From: an uncultured Oscillospiraceae bacterium
GTDB taxonomy: Bacteria; Bacillota; Clostridia; Oscillospirales; Ruminococcaceae
Reading direction: 5' to 3'
Assembly (NCBI GenBank): GCA_900546885.1
Contig: UREN01000032.1
Span: forward strand, 1-24,264
DNA: 24,264 bases
Under the pieces are notes generated by a model that worked only from the letters and a program-made list of their open reading frames with translations, searched no databases and was not told the DNA's origin. Positions within the stretch are counted from its first letter, which is position 1; every line of letters begins with the position of its first letter. This document shows, piece by piece, positions 24,256 through 24,264 of the stretch. Both the position numbers and the translations under genes were made by a program.

Positions 24256-24264
24256 CGCGCCGTT

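Noticed and set aside
1..24264. A CRISPR array, toxin-antitoxin pair, phage or defence island
   Set aside because: No spaced repeats, integrase, transposase, or small gene pairs are present. AddAB is a general recombination enzyme and DprA a housekeeping or competence factor, so their nearness does not make a defence system.

Overview
This window looks like a core-chromosome segment of a high-GC, low-copy-repeat member of the Firmicutes, most likely Clostridia of the Oscillospiraceae/Ruminococcaceae type. The reasons are the presence of AddAB rather than RecBCD, folate-dependent TrmFO, an L20-type leader before infC-rpmI-rplT, the dprA-topA-trmFO and plsX-rnc-smc-ftsY orders, and strong GGAGG-type ribosome binding sites. 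The genus is inference; no rRNA is present. All sixteen genes I accept are on the minus strand, so transcription runs from the right end of the coordinates to the left.

Read in the direction of transcription, the layout is as follows. (1) 24154-22592: a secreted beta-helix-like surface protein with a signal peptide and an NPKTGV C-terminus that stops where a sortase anchor should begin. It ends in a very strong terminator and has perfect palindromes on both sides. (2) 22329-15569: addB-addA, a translationally coupled recombination helicase-nuclease, preceded by a likely sigma-A -10 element. (3) A near-consensus promoter (15501-15530) starts infC-rpmI-rplT. Its leader carries an intrinsic terminator whose 5' arm is perfectly complementary to an upstream segment, as in L20-controlled attenuation, and infC appears to start at an AUC codon. 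The operon closes with a terminator near 14107-14152.

(4) 14031-7581: a SpoU/TrmH-family RNA methyltransferase coupled to dprA, then topA, trmFO and plsX. (5) 7581-51: rnc, smc, ftsY, rdgB, yhbY, nadD and yqeK, tightly spaced with no convincing terminator between them. They probably form one long transcript with plsX and perhaps the genes before it. These genes cover phospholipid synthesis, RNA processing, chromosome condensation, membrane targeting, nucleotide-pool cleaning, ribosome assembly and NAD synthesis.

Most of the window is ordinary housekeeping DNA. I did not find a new multi-gene system, CRISPR array, tRNA, rRNA, insertion sequence or phage gene. The parts worth a second look are the doubly autoregulated infC leader and the odd surface protein with its surrounding palindromes. 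No stretch longer than 300 bases lacks a gene; the two longest gaps (22330-22591 and 15308-15568) are described as features.
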